Positions 1-10,722 of a stretch of 26,247 bases of DNA are shown piece by piece. Source of the DNA: STC-113 sp964553745 (GTDB taxonomy: Bacteria; Patescibacteriota; Gracilibacteria; BD1-5; UBA2023). The notes below the pieces were generated by a model that did not search any database, was not told the DNA's origin, and saw nothing but the letters and a program-made list of their open reading frames with translations. The number at the start of each line of letters is the position of its first letter. Positions within the stretch are counted from its first letter, which is position 1. The stretch is taken from positions 1 through 26,247 of the forward strand of contig CAZKLD010000018.1 of the NCBI GenBank assembly GCA_964553745.1. The letters run 5' to 3'. The translations under genes were made by a program, and so were the position numbers.

Positions 1-758
1 TAGCGGCAACTTGAAATGCGCTCACTGATCTTTGAGTATGACTTGTGAAGAATAGCTTAGGATGAGGCACTGTTTCATCGTGAGGTGAATGATGAAACGT
101 TGCGACACCACAAGATTCCATGACCTCACTTCTTCTCCATTGAGATAATATCTGAAATCCAACCAACTTTATCGATAGTTCAACTGCATGAAGAACAATG
201 TCATTTTTGTGAAATATTACACAGCAATGACCTTCAAAATTCTGAGCATCCTCTTTGAATTTTGATTGAGTTTGAGATTATCTTACTATTCCTGCTAGCA
301 ATGATTTTGTATTCTGAACTTGAGATTTTACAATTGATTTCTGGGTTTATTCTAACGCTGCTATCAGAAGACCAATAATAAGCAATAGGCCAAACTGAGC
401 ATGATCAACAGCAATGTGGTCTGTTGAATATTACACTATTGCAAATAGAGTTGAATTTCATGACTGAACAACACAGGTTCTTATCTCAAATACAAGTGTT
501 CCGAACAATACTTGGTCTCATGTTGCTGTCGTCAGAAGTTCCTGAACTTTAACTATTTATCTAAATTGAAGTGCAATCTGATCAGTAGCAAATTCTGCCA
601 ATTATTCCGCGAATAATATGATATATATTTGAAATGACGTACTTCCACTTAGTGATTTGTCCTGACAACAATTCCTATGATCAATTGACGAACTTAGGGT
701 TTCAAAATGAATCGCAAGATGGACTTCTAATTTCACACCTCCTATAACTGCTTATTAA
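1..758 (+). CDS. LamG-domain surface protein, C-terminal part (5' cut by window edge)
   Basis: Reading from base 3 with TGA as Gly gives an open frame of about 251 residues ending at TAA 756-758. A Gly/Ser-rich linker comes first (around LGGGTVSSGGEGG). It is followed by a LamG/concanavalin-A-like jelly-roll domain with landmarks LLLHGDN, GDYLTIPAS, FTIDFWVYS, WSHVAVVR, LTIYLNG and SIDELRVSKGIARWTSNFTPP. The same arrangement and the same C-terminal sequence occur in the complete neighbour at 798-2306, so this is probably a pilin-LamG paralogue whose pilin head lies outside the window. Such domains bind glycans or proteins, and an extracellular location is inferred. There are 39 bases and no obvious terminator before the next gene, so the pair may be co-transcribed. 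The ligand cannot be read from sequence. Confidence 0.85.
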
Positions 759-797
759 TTTTTTTAACGCTTTTTATTTTCTATCTTAATAATATTT

Positions 798-2306
798 ATG
801 TTCCATACAAAAAGATATGATTCAGCTTTCACCCTAGTAGAGCTCATAGTCGTAATCGTCATATTAGCCATCCTCGCGACGATCGCATTCCTCTCTTTCT
901 CTTCGCAATCATGAAGCGCAAGAGATTCCACACGCCTTTCCGATATCTCATCCATCAAGAAATCCGTAGAGATGTACAATGTAAATGCCTGAACCTATCC
1001 GACCCCCGACTATGCCTATTCATACACCTATTCCTGAGGAATAATCTGGAACCAATGAACCATCTGAGACTCAGCCTACAAGATGCTCCAGAAGAATCTC
1101 TCCAAGAAAGTCGTGGATCCTCTGAAATGATCAGAGTACGATTATTCCCTAGCTTCAAACAAGAGGGAATACCAAGTAGCCTGAAACTTCGAGAATCCTA
1201 CTTCATTCGAGAGGAGCTTCAATCCTTTCGATTCCTCACTCCTCAATCCTAAGCTCTCAGCTCTAGGTTGAACCGGAGCGAACGTCTACATCTCATGAAA
1301 CTACAACTGAGTCATGCTCAAGGTATTCACTTGAAGCACTTATTATTTCGTGCCTACTCCGACATTGTTCTGAATATGAACCTGAAGCACTGTCTATGAC
1401 AACACTTTCTGAAGCTGAAAAGACTTGCTTCCTTGAATCAACAATGTAGCCATATTCGATTCCAGCAAAGTCTATGCCACTTGATCGGACAATCTGTGAA
1501 CCACAGACATAACCAGCCTCATGACAACTATAAAAGCGGCATACTCGACTTGAAACGTCACGACTCCTGCAGTACAGGCTATAGTCAGTGCAAGCTGAGC
1601 AGAACTCATCAATCTATGAGAGGGGCTGGTCAGGAATAATTTGTGAGGAGGTGTGAGCTCAGGTTGAAACTATGGTTGAGGCTGAAGTTCATGACCTGAT
1701 GCAAATACAGTGTTGTTATTGCATTTTGATTGAGATTTGTTGAATTCATGAACCAATACATGAACTATTGCCAATATAAATAATGTAACCACAACCTGAC
1801 CTGGAAAATTTGGGAATGCGGCTTATTTTAATTGAAGCAGCACAAGTCTTACCATACCTTCAAGTAATGATTTTAATTTCGGCTCTGGAAATTTCACTAT
1901 TGATACATGGGTATATCCTTTTGATAACTGATCAGTTGCAGATCCGGTTCTGCATTCTAACAACACATCAAATTACTTATGATTCTATTCCGATTATGAT
2001 GGAACTCCTATGACTACAACAGACACATGGGCAGCTTCTTGATTAAAATGACCTTCTGCGATTCCTTTATCACAATGGACGCATTATGCAGTTGTGAAAA
2101 ATTGAACAAACCTTAAGATTTATATAAATTGAGTCATGAAGGCTGAAAGAAATGATTTCAATAAATCCAACTTCACTTCTGATGGATTTGTTGTTTGAGC
2201 TGAGCTTTGGTGAAATCATTTTAAATGATATATAGATGAAATGCGCATTTCAAAATGAATCGCTCGCTGGACTGAGAATTTCACTCCTCCTACAAGCGCT
2301 TATTAA
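798..2306 (+). CDS. Type IV pilin-like protein with C-terminal LamG lectin-like domain
   Basis: This is a 502-residue protein. A short leader (MFHTKRYDSA) precedes a classic class III prepilin helix starting FTLVELIVVIVIL, with Glu at mature position 5. Prepilin peptidase should cut after Ala10; the usual residue at -1 is Gly. A pilin-like alpha/beta head follows, including SARDSTRLSDISSIKKSVEMY and a YPTPD segment. A Gly/Ser linker near residue 295 (GGGVSSGGNYGGGGSSG) leads to a LamG-like jelly roll at about 308-498, with LLLHFDGD, FTIDTWVYP, WTHYAVVKNG, LKIYINGV and YIDEMRISKGIARWTENF. Most linker glycines are TGA. The likely role is a pilus-tip or surface adhesin assembled by a type IV pilus machine; none of that machinery is in the window. 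ATG 798 is the first in-frame ATG before the prepilin helix. Confidence 0.9.
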
Positions 2307-2330
2307 TCGATTTCTATTAATCAACTTCAA

Positions 2331-2366
2331 AAACATCCCGAGCTTGCTCGGGATGTTTTCTCTTTT
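2331..2366. terminator. Bidirectional intrinsic terminator
   Basis: A perfect stem (ACATCCCGAG, 2333-2342, pairing with CTCGGGATGT, 2347-2356) has a 4-base loop. A-rich sequence lies on the left and a T-rich run on the right. It sits between the convergent pilin-LamG (+) and tatD (-) genes and can end both transcripts. Confidence 0.85.
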
Positions 2367-2381
2367 TGGATATTGATATGA

Positions 2382-3182
2382 TTAGTCTTCAATTCCGTAA
2401 AATCTCAGACTATTCTCAAAAATAGCTTTCTCCAATTCATCAGGATCTTCATTCCTGAGTTCTTTTACCATATCCAGGACGTACTTGGTGTAGGCTGGAG
2501 TATTCTGCTGTCATCTGTAGGGAGTCGGTGCGAGGTATGGAGCGTCTGTTTCGACAAGAATCCTCTCTAGAGGAACGATTTTGACTGCTTCTTGTACGCT
2601 TATTCAATTTTTGAATGTTACGATTCAGCTGAATCAGATATATACCTTATCGCTCAAGGATAAGAATTTTTCTGCTGTTGCAGCATCTGATGTGTAGCAA
2701 TGTATGACCATATTTCGGTTGAAGTCCGAATTCTTGAGTATCTCATAAGCGTCCTCCCAGGCATCGCGAATATGTATTATAAGCGGTAAGGAGAATTTTT
2801 TGGCAAGTTCTATATTTGCTTTAAATACTCTTTTCTGGGTCATCTTGTCCATCTCGGCCTTATATGGATCAAGATGGAAGTAATCAAGTCACACTTCTCA
2901 GATTCATACTATATAACTCCTATTTTCCTCTATCTGTTTCTCAACTTTACTCATTTCTTCCTGCAGATCTTCTACAAGGGGAGCCTCGATAGGATGCATT
3001 ATTCATGCCACGACAAAGAGATTATCATATTTCTTTGCTAATTCCAGAGCTTTACCCGTGGACTCGAAATCAGATCAGATTAGTGTTGCGTATTTCACTC
3101 ATAGTTCCTTCATTTTCTGAAGTTCTTCATCGATATTTGTGTAATCATCGAATTGCATATGGCAGTGCGTGTCAAAAATCAT
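2382..3182 (-). CDS. tatD: TatD-family metal-dependent hydrolase (DNase)
   Basis: This is a 266-residue protein, the normal size for TatD-family amidohydrolase-fold enzymes, which act as metal-dependent 3'-5' DNases in repair and processing. The metal ligands are visible: DTHCH at residues 4-8 (H6, H8), Glu96 in GIGEVGLDYF, His137 in IIHIRDA, His161 in VIHCYTSD and Asp213 in VETDAPYLAPTPYRG. Glycines at GIGEVGLD and GFSGIVTF are TGA, so the standard code would break the gene into pieces. The gene stands alone on the minus strand, divergent from nth. A TATAAT hexamer 11 bases upstream of the ATG would give a very short or absent leader. The family is certain; the exact substrate is not. Confidence 0.95.
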
Positions 3183-3289
3183 TATCAGCTATAATTATAA
3201 ATTAGAAGTTATGAGTTTCAATCCAAATACTCATTAAGCTTGATTTTATCCATTTTTCCTTAAAATAAAAGAATAATTTGAACATTTTT
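3183..3289. promoter_or_regulatory. Divergent tatD/nth promoter region
   Basis: This is the AT-rich gap between two divergent genes. On the minus strand a perfect TATAAT (complement of 3194-3199) faces tatD. On the plus strand TTGATT (3240-3245) and TAAAAT (3261-3266), with a 15-base spacer, face nth. The spacing is short of ideal, so the plus-strand assignment is tentative. Confidence 0.4.
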
Positions 3290-3934
3290 ATGAGATTGAA
3301 AACACCCCTGGAATCTGAATTGATTCTCAATGAGATATATTCTCTTTATCCGAATTTAAAGACAGAACTCAATTACACTACACCATTCCAGTTTCTCATG
3401 GCAGTGATGTTTTCTGCACAAACCACAGACAAACAGGTCAATGTGGTAACTGAAAAATTTTTTCAGTTAGTCAAAGAACCTTCTGATTTGGCCTCAATTG
3501 AGCTTGATGACCTTATGAAGCATCTGTGAAGCCTTAATTTCTATAAGAATAAATCCCGAGCAGTAAAATTAACAGCAGAAGCTCTTATCAGAGATTTCGG
3601 CTGAGTAATCCCGAATGACCTTGAACTCATCCAGAAGCTCCCCTGAGTAGGGATTAAGACTGCTAAGGTTGTGCTTTGAGTTCTTTATGATGCTCCGTAT
3701 ATCTGAGTCGACACACATGTGCATAGGGTCAGCAATAGAATTTGAATTTGTGAAACCAATTCTCCTGAAAAAACAGATGAATATCTTGAAAAGAATATCA
3801 GCGTCATAACCAAAACAAAGGTTCACCATGCCCTAGTGCTGTTCGGCAGATACACTTGCACCGCTAGGAACCCTAAATGCGAAATCTGCAAATTGAACCC
3901 TAAATGCAATTATTATCAGTCAGGAAAAAATTAA
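3290..3934 (+). CDS. nth: Endonuclease III (DNA N-glycosylase/AP lyase)
   Basis: The 214 residues match the usual Nth length of about 210. The enzyme removes oxidised pyrimidines and cleaves the abasic site in base-excision repair. The helix-hairpin-helix LPGVGIKTAKVVL carries the catalytic Lys123, and VDTHVHRVSNR carries the catalytic Asp141. The C-terminal 4Fe-4S loop has the canonical spacing C-x6-C-x2-C-x5-C (Cys190, 197, 200, 206). Gly residues at 80, in the hairpin and in FGGVIP are TGA. ATG 3290 is preferred; an in-frame TTG at 3278 would add four residues. The gene converges on truB with only 5 bases between the stops, and I see no hairpin terminator there. Confidence 0.96.
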
Positions 3935-3939
3935 TTAAA

Positions 3940-4800
3940 TTACAATCAATTCCTTACAATTATCAGCTTATCATCCCTGTACTCGACTAGTGATTCGTTT
4001 TTTCATTTATAATTCGCAAAATATTTATCTCAATGCGTAAGTCAGGCTCTTGTGATTTCTCTTCAGAGTTTTAGTTCCGATAGCTCGAATTCGGTTATAT
4101 CCAGCTTCTTGAATTCAGGGAAAAGGAATTCCTCTGAAATGCAGTTGCATTCTTCTGTAGCGTCCAATTCCTGAGACATATCTTCAGTTATCTCTCAGAT
4201 TTTATTCCTATGCAGCAGTGTTATATATCATCATAATCCAAGTTCCTTTCAGATGTCTTCTGCTATGGTGCGGATGTAGGCTCCTGCCGAGACCGTCATC
4301 TCAATTTTTATTTCAGGAAAATCGTAAGAAATGAGCTTTGAATCAAAAATCTCGATTTCTCTTTTTTTCATTTCAAATTCCTTGCCACTGCGAACTAAGT
4401 CGTAGGCTTTTTTTCAGTCGATCTTTATCGCGGAATATTTCGGGGGAATCTGGCTTATCTTTCAATTGAATTTTGTTCGGATTATCTCGATGATACTATC
4501 CTTCGTTATCATGGCTTTTCTTGCTTCTAGCACTTTTTCATCGAAATGAGTGATCTCTCATTCAAGATCTCAAGTAGGGGAGACTCAGTCGATATTAAAA
4601 GCAAATATGTAGGTTTTTGATTTCTTCTCCAGATACGGTATCAGTTTTGTGGAGTTGCCGGTTGCAACCAATAAAAGACCCGTTGCGAGCGGATCTAGAG
4701 TTCAAGTGTGACCTATTTTTTTGATTCCGAGTTTTTTTCTGAGCAGATGCAGTACCCAGAAGCTCGTAAGTCATTTATGCTTGTTTATCAAGTAGAACAT
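3940..4800 (-). CDS. truB: tRNA pseudouridine(55) synthase
   Basis: This 286-residue protein isomerises U55 to pseudouridine in the T-loop of tRNA. The catalytic motif GHTGTLDPLATG holds Asp36. Family blocks QIPPKYSAIKIDGKKAYDLVR and SAGAYIRTIAEDIGKELG follow, with a C-terminal extension of about 90 residues in the position of the usual RNA-binding tail. In GHTGTLDP the first Gly is GGT and the second is TGA, a direct illustration of the code. The start ATG (4798-4800) lies inside the 3' end of the HD-hydrolase gene, which overlaps by 26 bases, so the two are translationally linked and last in the minus-strand block. Confidence 0.95.
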
Positions 4801-5344
4801 TGTCTTCCATTGTGAATATTTCTATAAGCAGCCTGTTTTTTTGAAGTTTAATCTTGTTTTTTCATTTGAATGAGAGGAATAGGACGGAGTATCATATTTC
4901 ATAGCACATCGAAGCAAAATCGGCAACCTTAACAATCCAGAAGTCTATTCATCTCACCCTCTCGACTTTACCTCTTCAGAACGGGTACATGTGAGATTTG
5001 ATGAGTTGAGCAACTTTATCGTTTACATCGAATTTCTTGATTGCATTTTCAGCCGCAAGTATCCCGTGCATATATCATTTGATCTGAGTATTATGATAAT
5101 CATGCAAGATTCAAGCCAATGTACAGCTCTTAACATCTGCCTTGAATAATTTCGATAATCTGAAAGCAATTCTCGATGCGTTTATCAGATGTTCATATCT
5201 ATTGAAGAATAAATGATGCCTTAGTTTTTTAAGCGCTATGAAATCCTCATCCTTGAGAATATGACCGATAATAGATAGGAAATTCTCATGAAATTCTTGT
5301 TTCTTCTTTACTCATCTAAGTCTGATTTTTTTTATTGAAACCAT
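4775..5344 (-). CDS. HD-domain phosphohydrolase
   Basis: This is a 189-residue single-domain HD-superfamily protein. Candidate metal ligands are His52 in RYEHLINASRIA, the His81-Asp82 pair in GILHDYH, His93 in MHGILAAENA, His118 in KSHMYPF and Asp142 in VKVADFASM. The order and the SHM(Y/W)P block resemble a small family of bacterial HD hydrolases whose substrates are mostly unknown; nucleotide or phosphoester cleavage is the general activity. It lies between lepB (42-base gap) and truB (26-base overlap) in the same orientation. The start is an ATG followed by a Lys/Arg-rich segment. The fold is well supported and the substrate unknown. Confidence 0.85.
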
Positions 5345-5386
5345 AGGCAAAAATTAATTGCGTCTCTAGTGTTATTTGTTAAAACC

Positions 5387-6229
5387 TTAGTTTAATTCCT
5401 TATATTCCCAAGTTTTCGGCGTATCAAAGAATCTAGGCTTGCTTTCCCACTTGAATTTGCCCAATCATTCGAACTCCCTAGAATATTCATTGTATTTGAA
5501 GATATTGAAATATCAGAAATCGATAAATACTCTTCATACGATATCGAATCTTTTAATGAAATGGCTAGATCCTGTTATTGAACAAGACATGAAGCATGAC
5601 CTTGAATCAGATGAATTGTTCCTGTTGTCTCCCATTAAGAAATATTCTCACTTAGGAACCGTGAATTCGGTTTCCTTGACATCAAAAGGAAGGAAAGTCT
5701 TTCATTTATTGACTGGAGAAAGGTAGTCCTCATTTAATTTAATGAATTTATCTGATCAGATTTTCTTGACATATACTTCTCAATCTTTGAATTTGATTGT
5801 TTCTCATGGCATTCAGATAACTCTTTTGATGTAATATTCTTTTCAATTGCTTGCGTGCGGCTTGAATATCACAACATCTCATCTGTCAGGATCACCCACT
5901 GCAAGGCTGAATGCGTTTGCATAAGAGAATTTATTAACTAGGATGAATTCCTTATCATGATAGCTTGTTTCCATTGAGCTTCATGAAATCTGGAAAGGTG
6001 CAACTAGGTAAGTCCTTATTATAAGCACTACAACCAAAATAATAATGAGGTCTCTGAAGAATTCTATGAACTCTTGTGTCTTTGTTTTTTCTGGAATCAA
6101 TTCAGTGATGTCAGATTCTGGCTCAGGCACAATTTCAGGAGCTTGTTCTTTGATTTCCTCTTTTTCTATCGGAGTTTCTGATATTTTTTCCTGTCAGACT
6201 TCCTCAGTATTTTTTTCAGCTTCAGACAT
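5387..6229 (-). CDS. lepB: Signal peptidase I
   Basis: This 280-residue membrane serine protease removes signal peptides after Sec or Tat export. An acidic, Glu/Pro-rich cytoplasmic N-terminus of about 55 residues precedes one membrane helix (about 60-79, LIIILVVVLIIRTYLVAPF). The catalytic Ser85 follows in ISGSSM, then Lys135 in YYIKRVIGMPGE, then the box E motif GDNRNNSSDSR. A C-terminal domain of about 70 residues ends in EYKELN. Three box glycines (ISGSSM, VIGMPGE) are TGA. It lies directly downstream of secA with a 34-base gap, which links translocation and processing in one operon. The acidic N-terminal extension is longer than in most type I peptidases. Confidence 0.95.
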
Positions 6230-6263
6230 TAATGGTTATTTAATTTTAAATTATCCCTTAAGA

Positions 6264-9023
6264 TTATGCTCCGTGGCAATGTTTGTATTTCTTTCAGCTT
6301 CAGCAAGGACATGGATCGTTTCTTCATACTTTCGGATATTCTACAGTGTTTTTCTGGCTTGAATCACTAACCTTATATACCTTTACTCATTCCTCATCCT
6401 GCATTGCTTGATGAGTGTTCTGGTACATGGAATCCGATATGAGGTTTTTTAGTCAAGTCAAATCTTCCGGAGAGTTTAGTCAAGATTCTTTCAAAAGCAA
6501 CTCCAGTTCATTATCACTTATTTCTATCTGTTCTATTTTTTGATTAGGATTGGCAGTAAGAAGTCATTTCATTACTTTGAATCCGATTTCATCGAGAAGG
6601 CTGATGAATTTCTCATAAGCCTTTTCCTGATAGACTATCAGTGGATTTTTCTGCGCATATCACTCAAAAGCGACTTCTTCCCTTAAGTGTGACATGTCAT
6701 CAATATGCCTCATCCACAGATCATCAACTGATTGAAGATATAATCTCTTTTCATAATCATAAAAATCAGCTTCATTCACTTGAGACTTGATTCACTCTAT
6801 CTTCGTAATAATCTTTTCCTTAAGCAGTTCTTTCAGTTCATCTTTTGAGTACATTTTTTCAAATGCCTCCAAATCAATCACATTTTGTTCAGCATATGCA
6901 TTCATCTTTTCGATCAGTAATTCAGGATCTTCGATTTTCTCAATCCTATCTTCCTCAATCGCTCATTCTATGAAAACATTGACTTGCTCGTTTATGATTT
7001 CAAGGACTTCTTCATGGATATTATCTTGTTCTAGAATCCTGTTTCTCTTTGAATAGATCGCGATACGGTGATGATTAAGTATGTCATCATACTCCAAAAC
7101 ATGCTTACGAGTGTCAAAATTCCTTCATTCGACTTGTTTCTGTACTGAATTGATCCTATTTGTCAGCATACCGGATTCAGCCAAAGGCTCATCATCTGCT
7201 ACACTCTCAAATAGTTTTCCATTGAATACTGAGAACAGCTTGTCTCACCCGAAAATCCTCATGATGTCGTCTTGAGGCGATACCATGAACTGACTCAATC
7301 CTGGGTCTCATTGACGACCGCTACGACCTCTGAGCTGATTATCGATTCTTCTTGTTTCATGTTTTTCCGTACCTATTACAACAAGTCATCCTAGTTTATA
7401 GATTTGACCCGATACTTCTATTGTTCCTTCTAGCTCCTTGACCTTTTCGTCAATCTTGATATCCGTTCAGCGTCATGCCATATTCGTAGCGATTGTGACG
7501 GATCAGAAGTGTCATGCTTTAGAGATTATCTCTGCTTCACGCATATCTTGCTTAGCATTAAGGACTTCATGAGGGACTCATGCTTGAGTAAGCAGATTCG
7601 AGAGATATTCTGATTTCGCTACAGACACAGTACCGACCAGTATAGGCTGGCCTTTCTTGTTGTATTCAGCAATCAGCTTCACTAGGAATTTGAATTTTCA
7701 GATTTCATTTTTGAATAAGAGATCAGCTTTATCTTCACGTATCATCGGCCTATTCGTAGGAATGACCATTACTTCAAGATTATAGATCTTTATGAATTCC
7801 TCTTCTTCTGTCTTTGCGGTACCAGTCATTCATGATAACTTAGAATAAAGCCTAAAAAGATTCTGGAAAGTTATTGATGCAAGAGTCTTGGATTCTTGTT
7901 GGATTGTGACGTTTTCCTTTGCTTCTATGGCCTGGTGAAGACCATCGGAGTATCTTCTTCCTGATAAAACACGACCCGTGTGCTCATCGATAATGAGTAT
8001 CTCATCGTTTCTGTTCAGGTAGTCAACATCTTTTATGTAAACTGTCTCGGCTTTAAGTGCATTCTCTATGTGGTGTATGTCATTATAATGAGTAGACACA
8101 TAGATATTTTCCACTCATAGCATTTTCTCGACCTCCTGGATTCATTCTTCTGTCAAAGTTGCTGTCTTTCATTTCTCATCGATCTTGTAATGCTTTCAGT
8201 CTTTCAGGACTTTTGCCATTTGAGCGAATTTCTTATATTTGCTCGTAGGCTCCATATCGGGAGCGGATATGATCAGGGGTGTTCGCGCTTCATCCACCAA
8301 TATCGAGTCAACCTCATCAACAATCGCATAAAACAGAGGTCCTATAGCCCTTCTTTCTTTTGAAATCGCCATATTATCCCTCAGATAATCGAATCATAGT
8401 TCATTATTCGTAATATATACGACATTTCTCTTATAATTCTCCTGTTTTTCTGTGTTATCCTGAGAATGCACTATCACTCAGACAGAAAGTCATAGAGTGT
8501 TATAGATTATTCCCATTTCTTTCGCATCGCGCTGAGCCAGGTAATCATTTACGGTTACAATATGAACGGGAATTCCTGCAAGTGCATTTAGGTACGCTGA
8601 AATCGTTGCCACAAGAGTTTTTCATTCTCAGGTTTTCATTTCAGAAATATTTCAATCATTGAGTGCGAGAGCTCAAACTAACTGAACATCAAACGGCACC
8701 ATATTCCAAGTCATTTTCTTGTCTCATAGATCGAATTCTTTTCAGTTTATCAATCTGCAGGCAATCCTATGTGTTGCAATAGCTTCGAATTTTATCTCAG
8801 AATTGATTTCCCTGATTCTTTTCTTGTCTTCAGGATTCTTGAGGTCAAGTCATTCGAATTTCGTCATCAGTTCTCTTGTTTTAGCCTGAACAAGCTCGAT
8901 AGTCGTAAGCTCTTCTGTCAGCCTCTCCTCAATTTCCTTGATATCCGTAAGCTGCTCGAAATATTTCTTAACCTGCTTTTCATTCGGGTCTCAGAATATT
9001 TTCTTGATTATATCGTTTATCAT
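6264..9023 (-). CDS. secA: Preprotein translocase ATPase SecA
   Basis: This 919-residue ATPase drives proteins through SecYEG. The Walker A motif MKTGEGKT lies at 129-136, with both glycines encoded by TGA. Then come the Walker B/DEAD region VDEVDSILVDEARTP, the preprotein-binding domain, the NBD2 motifs TNMAGRGTDI and RGRSGRQGDPG, the helical scaffold and wing (DDLWMRHIDDMSHLREEV), and a C-terminal zinc motif CPCGSGKKYKHCHG that binds SecB or the ribosome in other bacteria. The invariant Arg of DEARTP is a CGA codon, so CGA still means Arg here. It is the first gene of the secA-lepB-HD-truB run and is preceded by a good -10 element. It is full length and looks intact. Confidence 0.98.
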
Positions 9024-9073
9024 TGTGTTTTATTGTTAATATGATTATTTCTTTTACTTTTTTAAGCCCATAA

Positions 9074-9131
9074 ATTATATGGAAATTGCCAAAAATACAA
9101 ATTATTTTAACATTATTTCATACTGCATCAA
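9074..9131 (-). promoter_or_regulatory. Candidate secA promoter(s)
   Basis: On the minus strand a perfect TATAAT (complement of 9074-9079) lies about 50 bases upstream of the secA ATG, with a weak TTTGTA 16 bases ahead of it. A second possible pair is TTGATG (complement of 9126-9131) and TAAAAT (complement of 9104-9109), with a 16-base spacer. Both are sequence matches only. Confidence 0.4.
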
Positions 9132-9231
9132 TGCCGCGATGATAATATGGCTTAATAAAATTCTGCTCACCTTGTTTTTTGTTCCTATATTGATAATGAT
9201 GATATGCTTTGTAGATTCACAATTAAGGTAA
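9079..9231 (+). CDS. Possible small membrane protein (50 aa)
   Basis: An ATG-to-TAA frame lies in the otherwise empty gap between secA and miaB, on the opposite strand. It would encode a polar N-terminus, then two hydrophobic stretches ending ILLTLFFVPILIMMICFVDSQLR, enough for one or two membrane helices. It contains no TGA codon and no TAA or TAG before its end. It overlaps the proposed secA promoter and stops 2 bases before the miaB stop. In DNA this AT-rich a 50-codon frame can arise by chance, so confidence is low. Confidence 0.25.
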   Translation: MEIAKNTNYFNIISYCINAAMIIWLNKILLTLFFVPILIMMICFVDSQLR

Positions 9232-9233
9232 TA

Positions 9234-10670
9234 TTATACTGATTTACCTTCAAGAATCCACTTTATGGCTTTTTCGATTTTCACCGGTACGATATCTCAG
9301 ATATTCAGCGTTTTGTTTTCTTCAAAATATACTTCTTTGAAATTTCTGGTCCTTCAGTACATTTTTCATCACTTTGATATTCATTGGATAAGGATCTCCT
9401 CTGTCCTTCATATCATAAGCTCAGATCTCATCCTTACATTTTCCTCGAGCATATCATTGAGGATATGCCACCTTCTTGCCTTTTCCTGGCTGGATACATC
9501 ATCAGGAAGCTGCTTATCGGCAAATGTTCCCGGTCTTCATGAATACCTTGCTATATATACGAAATCAAAAAGTATTTCTTTCATAGCCTTAATAGTATTC
9601 TCGAATTGATCTTCCGTCTCTCAAGGGAATCCCACAATGAGGTCAGTCGAGATTGAAAAAAGAGGATCTCTGGATCTCAGATATCCTACTTGAGCCTTAA
9701 AATCAGAATATGTATGCTTTCTGTTCATATTCTTAAGAATCGCATCATCTCAGCTCTGCAGTGCAAAATGCATATGATTGCATGTTTTTTTGAGGTCGAA
9801 ATGCGCATCCAATATATCTTTTGTCATGTCGTGAGGATTCGATGAAGTGAACCTCAGCCTATCAATTCAATCGATTTTTTCAATCTCCTCCATAAGTTCT
9901 CGGAAGGGCGTCCTATTGTCTTTATTTTCCCATTTAAGCTGTTCAGGATTCCATAGCTTTGCCCTGGTTTCCTTTCCGTAGCTATTTACATTCTGTCAGA
10001 TGAGCGTTATCTCTTTTGTTCATTTTGCTGCAACTTCTCGGATTTCACTTAATATCTCTTCTTTATTCCTCGATTGTTCCCTTCACCTCGTGAAGGGAAC
10101 AATGCAGTACGTACAGAAATTATCGCATCAAGTCTGTATCACTATATTTGCACTTCAGGGATTCTCTTGCAGTTGCTTGATTTTCATATATTCATTGAAT
10201 TTCTCATCATTTCATATCTCTTTCTTTGTCAGTATCGATAAGATTTTCGTCAGATAGGGGATTTCCTCAATCCTGAAGACAAAATCTATCTTATCCGTCT
10301 TTCCGAATATCTTATCATCGCTATTGAAGATGGAATTCTCATCCTTCAGAAAATCTATCTGTTTTGTGGCCTCTCTTTTCTCGAGTTTTGGATTATAGTC
10401 TTTTGAAATTCATGTTTTCCTTACCATGCAGCCGGTTAATCCTACAAAGCATTTCTTTCAGTTTTCTCCATGATGCTTCTGGATGTCCCTAGCAAGCGAG
10501 TACACCTTATCTTCTCATTTCTTTCTCACAGAACAGGTATTCAGTATCACAAAATCAGCATCTTTATATTCGGATACTTTTTTTATTCACGACTGGAGCA
10601 TTATCATATTTATCTTTTCTGAGTCAGCATAATTCATCTGGCATCAGAATGTCTGGAGAAAATAATTCAT
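9234..10670 (-). CDS. miaB: tRNA-2-methylthio-N6-dimethylallyladenosine synthase
   Basis: This 478-residue radical-SAM methylthiotransferase modifies A37 of tRNAs. The N-terminal domain carries the three cluster cysteines: Cys10 in LQTFGCQMNYADSEKIN, Cys46 in NTCSVRK and Cys81 in GLTGCMVRK. The radical-SAM motif C-x3-C-x2-C is at Cys182, 186 and 189 (GCDNFCTYCIVPFTRG). The C-terminal 65 or so residues fit a TRAM RNA-binding domain, ending near VPVKIEKAIKWILEGKSV. The FGCQMNYADSE signature favours MiaB over MtaB or RimO. Glycines at FGC and GCD are TGA. The link between Cys81 and the SAM motif, about 100 residues, looks longer than in typical MiaB. Confidence 0.95.
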
Positions 10671-10722
10671 CTATTTTTTTTAAGTTGTGATATTCTATTT
10701 ATTTTTCTCCAATATCAAGATT

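Noticed and set aside
911..1252. A 113-codon plus-strand ORF starting inside the pilin gene
   Set aside because: It is out of frame with the pilin-LamG reading, which continues from the prepilin helix to the lectin domain.
5439..5726. A 95-codon plus-strand ORF
   Set aside because: It lies antisense within the signal peptidase gene, which has clear catalytic motifs on the minus strand; the plus frame has no recognisable feature.
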